Part shown: positions 7,434 to 9,641 of the stretch, in pieces
How the letters are laid out: each line of letters begins with the position of its first letter
How positions within the stretch are numbered: the first letter of the stretch is position 1
From: Candidatus Gallibacteroides avistercoris
Lineage (GTDB): Bacteria > Bacteroidota > Bacteroidia > Bacteroidales > CHK158-818
Direction: 5' to 3'
Assembly (NCBI GenBank): GCA_018714665.1
Contig: DVNA01000208.1
Span: forward strand, 1 to 9,641
Length of the DNA: 9,641 nucleotides
Translations under genes and position numbers: made by a program
Notes under the pieces: generated by a model
Databases searched by the model: none
Told to the model about the DNA's origin: nothing
What the model saw: only the letters and a program-made list of their open reading frames with translations

Positions 7434-9139
7434 CCAATTTTATACAGGTATATTCTCCAATAAGAGTTTTCGTCTTCAAAAACTTTCTCCATAGAAAGGT
7501 TCAATTGATTAGCATTTTGTATCTCAACAGCAGAAAAAATATATGCGGCACCCATTTCCTGCAACACCGGAACATCTATATCCAGAGATTTAACTGAAAT
7601 TGTATCGTATTTACCAACCATACAATTTCGCTTCAATTCCGAAGCATACATGTAACATCGACTTCCCCAATTATCAAAATATTTCTTCAAATCGGAATCT
7701 TTATCCAATTCCCTACAAATAATCCGTCTAAACTGATGTTTATATTCCAACGGATAGGATGTCTGATAAGAATCTAACGTAAAAAATCCGTTATAAATTG
7801 CCACAGAAGGATGGATACCCAAACAAATTACCCTATACTCGCTCTGGTCTCTCCCTATATAGTCCTTAATCTGATCAAAAAGAGCCGGAGAGAAAAACCG
7901 AGCAAAAGAAGGAGACCGACTCTCTTTCATAAAAAATCTTCCGGCAAGTTCCCGAATATTCCCTTTAAACTCTTCATTTTTATTCAAAACATACAAGAAC
8001 GAAACTGCTATCATTGATATAACAAGAGCCTGAAAATAAACCGGTTTCTTACAACTTGCATACAACAATTGATTAGACACACTTGCCAATAACACTATCC
8101 ACAAACCAGGTAATAAGAAATAGAATCTATTCCATTGAAATATCCGTATAATCGTTATATCCGTTTGTTTGAATAAATATAAATAAATCATATTGAGGAT
8201 TAAAATAGATCCTATACATAAAATAATCACTTGATCAGTTTTCTGCTTCACACCCTTATTCAGAAAAAGTAAAACAAGCAACATGATAATACAAGGAACA
8301 GATGTAAATACCCCTGAATGATACTGTGTAACAAAGAGCAATTTTAATGTTTCATATAGAATATCTATCCATGAATACATGGACGAGAATTCCAAACGAT
8401 GGCTTTGACTTTTTTCAAACAATACAGAAAATATCATTCTATATTCCGTCAAACAGTAAACAACCCCCAAAAGAATCAACCCTATAAGAAATTCTTTTTT
8501 TACTCGTTTAAAAACGCATAAACCATACATCCATACAAGAGATAATACTACACAGATAAAAAATCCGGTAAGAAAAAAAGAACTGCAAAACGGGAATAGC
8601 ACAATAATAGCATAATTAAACCAACTATTTTTGTTATTCCATAAATTCAAGAAAGACCAGAACAACAGAGGTTGTCCCATTACGGTCAACCCTCCATATA
8701 CCGTGTAAGTCGGTATTAGGGCAAAAAGTAAAGAACAAACCATTACCAAAAATTTCGTTCTTTGGTCTATCCAGGTTTCTGATAAAACATATTGCTTCAA
8801 CAATAAAAACATTCCCGCATAAGCGATGAGTCGAGCCAATATATCATTGACTATATAGGCTATGAACGGACTAAATATCTGAAAAAATAACACCGTCATA
8901 TTTAATGACGTCTGTAAGTAGTCCCTTGGTAATCCATTCATTACCTGCCAAATCATCCCATTATTATATTTATCCGATCCATCCAAAGTCATCCAAATCC
9001 GATAAATAAACTCCCCATCCAGATTATCATGAATAATAACATGAGAATTTTGACCAAGCCATAAGACTGGTATATAATACATCAAAATACAAACAACCCC
9101 ACCCCAAAAGATATAACGGGTCTTTTCATTCTTTATCAT
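7430..9139 (-). CDS. Multi-pass membrane protein, DUF6044/YkoS-like, candidate GT-C-type glycosyltransferase
   Basis: The function is not established. With the preferred start the protein has 569 residues and about 11-12 membrane helices: roughly 10-29, 82-100, 101-118, 129-148, 157-167, 176-208 (two), 217-233, 280-293, 303-323, 339-358 and 369-385. A soluble C-terminal part of about 180 residues follows, presumably periplasmic. Just after helix 1 comes IIHDNLD (35-41), an acidic pair placed where GT-C glycosyltransferases hold their catalytic aspartate. A conserved-looking block GIHPSVAIYNGFFTLDSY plus YPLEYKHQFRR lies at 441-472. From memory these features match DUF6044, the family of B. 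subtilis YkoS. I chose the ATG at 9139 because it overlaps the preceding gene's TGA as ATGA, like the next junction; the in-frame ATG at 9175 would add 12 residues and a 40-base overlap. Proposed role: transfer of a polyprenyl-linked sugar on the periplasmic side (inference). It could instead be a polymerase or another lipid-sugar handling protein. Confidence 0.75.
   Translation of the reverse strand: MIKNEKTRYIFWGGVVCILMYYIPVLWLGQNSHVIIHDNLDGEFIYRIWMTLDGSDKYNNGMIWQVMNGLPRDYLQTSLNMTVLFFQIFSPFIAYIVNDILARLIAYAGMFLLLKQYVLSETWIDQRTKFLVMVCSLLFALIPTYTVYGGLTVMGQPLLFWSFLNLWNNKNSWFNYAIIVLFPFCSSFFLTGFFICVVLSLVWMYGLCVFKRVKKEFLIGLILLGVVYCLTEYRMIFSVLFEKSQSHRLEFSSMYSWIDILYETLKLLFVTQYHSGVFTSVPCIIMLLVLLFLNKGVKQKTDQVIILCIGSILILNMIYLYLFKQTDITIIRIFQWNRFYFLLPGLWIVLLASVSNQLLYASCKKPVYFQALVISMIAVSFLYVLNKNEEFKGNIRELAGRFFMKESRSPSFARFFSPALFDQIKDYIGRDQSEYRVICLGIHPSVAIYNGFFTLDSYQTSYPLEYKHQFRRIICRELDKDSDLKKYFDNWGSRCYMYASELKRNCMVGKYDTISVKSLDIDVPVLQEMGAAYIFSAVEIQNANQLNLSMEKVFEDENSYWRIYLYKIG
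9136..9139 (-). promoter_or_regulatory. ATGA stop/start overlap, prenyltransferase to membrane protein
   Basis: The TGA of the prenyltransferase gene (9138-9136) overlaps an in-frame ATG (9139-9137) of the membrane-protein gene. It supports this ATG as the true start over the one at 9175-9173, since neither has a clear ribosome-binding site and the same overlap occurs at the next junction. Confidence 0.7.
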
Positions 9140-9641
9140 AGATATAAAATAATTAAAAACGAAACTATCCAGCATGAAATAATGGTTTGCAAGATTCTGT
9201 CTTTTAGCAATATATAGGTAGGACTTCCACTTTTAGAAAAGACCAGCGCTTGCTGTAAATAACGTAATATCCCCATTATGACAAATATGCTTGTTATATA
9301 TAAATAGTCGTTATTAAGTAATCTACATACCTCATCATCAACCGTGTACATGATATAGGCTACAATAGTAACTGCTGACAGCAAAGACAAAATACTGTTA
9401 AGAAACGGAATATTATATTGCAGGATATTTTTTCGAGTAACTACTCCCGATTGCTGAAAAATTAACACATCATCCCTACGTTTTGCAAAAGCCAAAAACA
9501 AGGCTAATAAAAATGTCATCAAAATGATCCACCTTGAAAGTTCTATATCTCCTGAGAAACTACCGACAAAAAGCCTCAATATAAAACCGACGGCTATAAT
9601 AAACACATCAACAATGGCTATTTGCTTTAACTTTACCGTAT
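9136..9641 (-). CDS. UbiA-family prenyltransferase, probable polyprenyl-phosphate phosphoribosyltransferase (5' end outside window)
   Basis: The visible 167 residues are the C-terminal part of an integral membrane protein of the UbiA superfamily. The frame has no start needed inside the window: it stays open to 9641, and the family-typical IVDVFIIAVGFILR runs straight through the in-frame GTG at 9606-9604, so the gene continues beyond the edge. The second active-site motif appears as FAKRRDD (fragment residues 51-57), matching the LALxKRxxE pattern of decaprenyl-phosphate phosphoribosyltransferases (mycobacterial Rv3806c/UbiA) rather than the aspartate-rich second motif of quinone and heme prenyltransferases. 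The late GSPTYILLKDRILQ (138-151) corresponds to the GxPxxxxLxDRxLQ element of that group. The first motif, NxxxDxxxD, should lie upstream and could not be checked. Expected reaction: PRPP plus polyprenyl phosphate to polyprenyl-phospho-5-phosphoribose at the cytoplasmic face. Usual length is near 290 residues, so a little under half is missing. Confidence 0.86.
   Translation of the reverse strand, partial: TVKLKQIAIVDVFIIAVGFILRLFVGSFSGDIELSRWIILMTFLLALFLAFAKRRDDVLIFQQSGVVTRKNILQYNIPFLNSILSLLSAVTIVAYIMYTVDDEVCRLLNNDYLYITSIFVIMGILRYLQQALVFSKSGSPTYILLKDRILQTIISCWIVSFLIILYL

Noticed and set aside
9604..9606. GTG as a possible start of the prenyltransferase gene
   Set aside because: The frame remains open to the window edge and encodes family-typical residues upstream, so this is an internal valine codon.

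Overview
The window suggests a member of the Bacteroidota, most likely the order Bacteroidales. The evidence is a tryptophan operon in the order trpB-trpE-trpG-trpD-trpC-trpF-trpA, which is known from Bacteroides-type genomes, with trpC and trpF as separate genes (not fused as in E. coli) and no convincing Shine-Dalgarno sequences in front of most starts. I cannot name the genus.

Positions 3-6436 (+ strand) hold seven complete, tightly packed tryptophan genes. Together they encode every enzyme from chorismate to L-tryptophan: TrpE/TrpG (anthranilate synthase), TrpD, TrpF, TrpC and the TrpA/TrpB synthase. All key catalytic residues I looked for are present. Junctions are +1, +29, +55, +2, -4 and +12 nt, so this looks like one transcript. 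Its promoter and any leader control lie before the window.

Positions 6442-6471 form a perfect 13-bp hairpin between the convergent operons. Its T-tract lies on the minus-strand side, so it is a strong terminator for the leftward genes and a poor one for trpA. The last codons of the leftward gene form one arm.

Positions 6457-9641 (- strand) hold four AT-rich genes, transcribed right to left and entering the window already in progress: a UbiA-type prenyltransferase resembling polyprenyl-phosphate phosphoribosyltransferase (5' end cut off by the window edge), a large multi-pass membrane protein resembling the DUF6044/YkoS family, an HAD-IB phosphatase and a four-helix SMR/EamA (ArnE/F-like) transporter. 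The first two junctions are ATGA overlaps and the third is 11 nt. The set matches, step for step, the logic of lipid-linked pentofuranose synthesis known from mycobacterial arabinan assembly: transfer of phosphoribose to a polyprenyl phosphate, removal of the 5-phosphate, flipping across the inner membrane, and use by a membrane glycosyltransferase. The roles of the DUF6044-like protein and the transporter are inference. A DprE1/DprE2-type epimerase pair is not in the window, so the sugar could be ribose, or arabinose if such genes lie upstream beyond 9641.

Base composition changes sharply at the boundary (hand-counted sample lines: 55% GC in trpD, 28% in the membrane gene), which suggests the leftward cluster is an accessory glycan locus inserted next to a core operon. 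No tRNA, rRNA, CRISPR array, insertion sequence or long repeat was seen, and no stretch over 300 bases lacks a gene.
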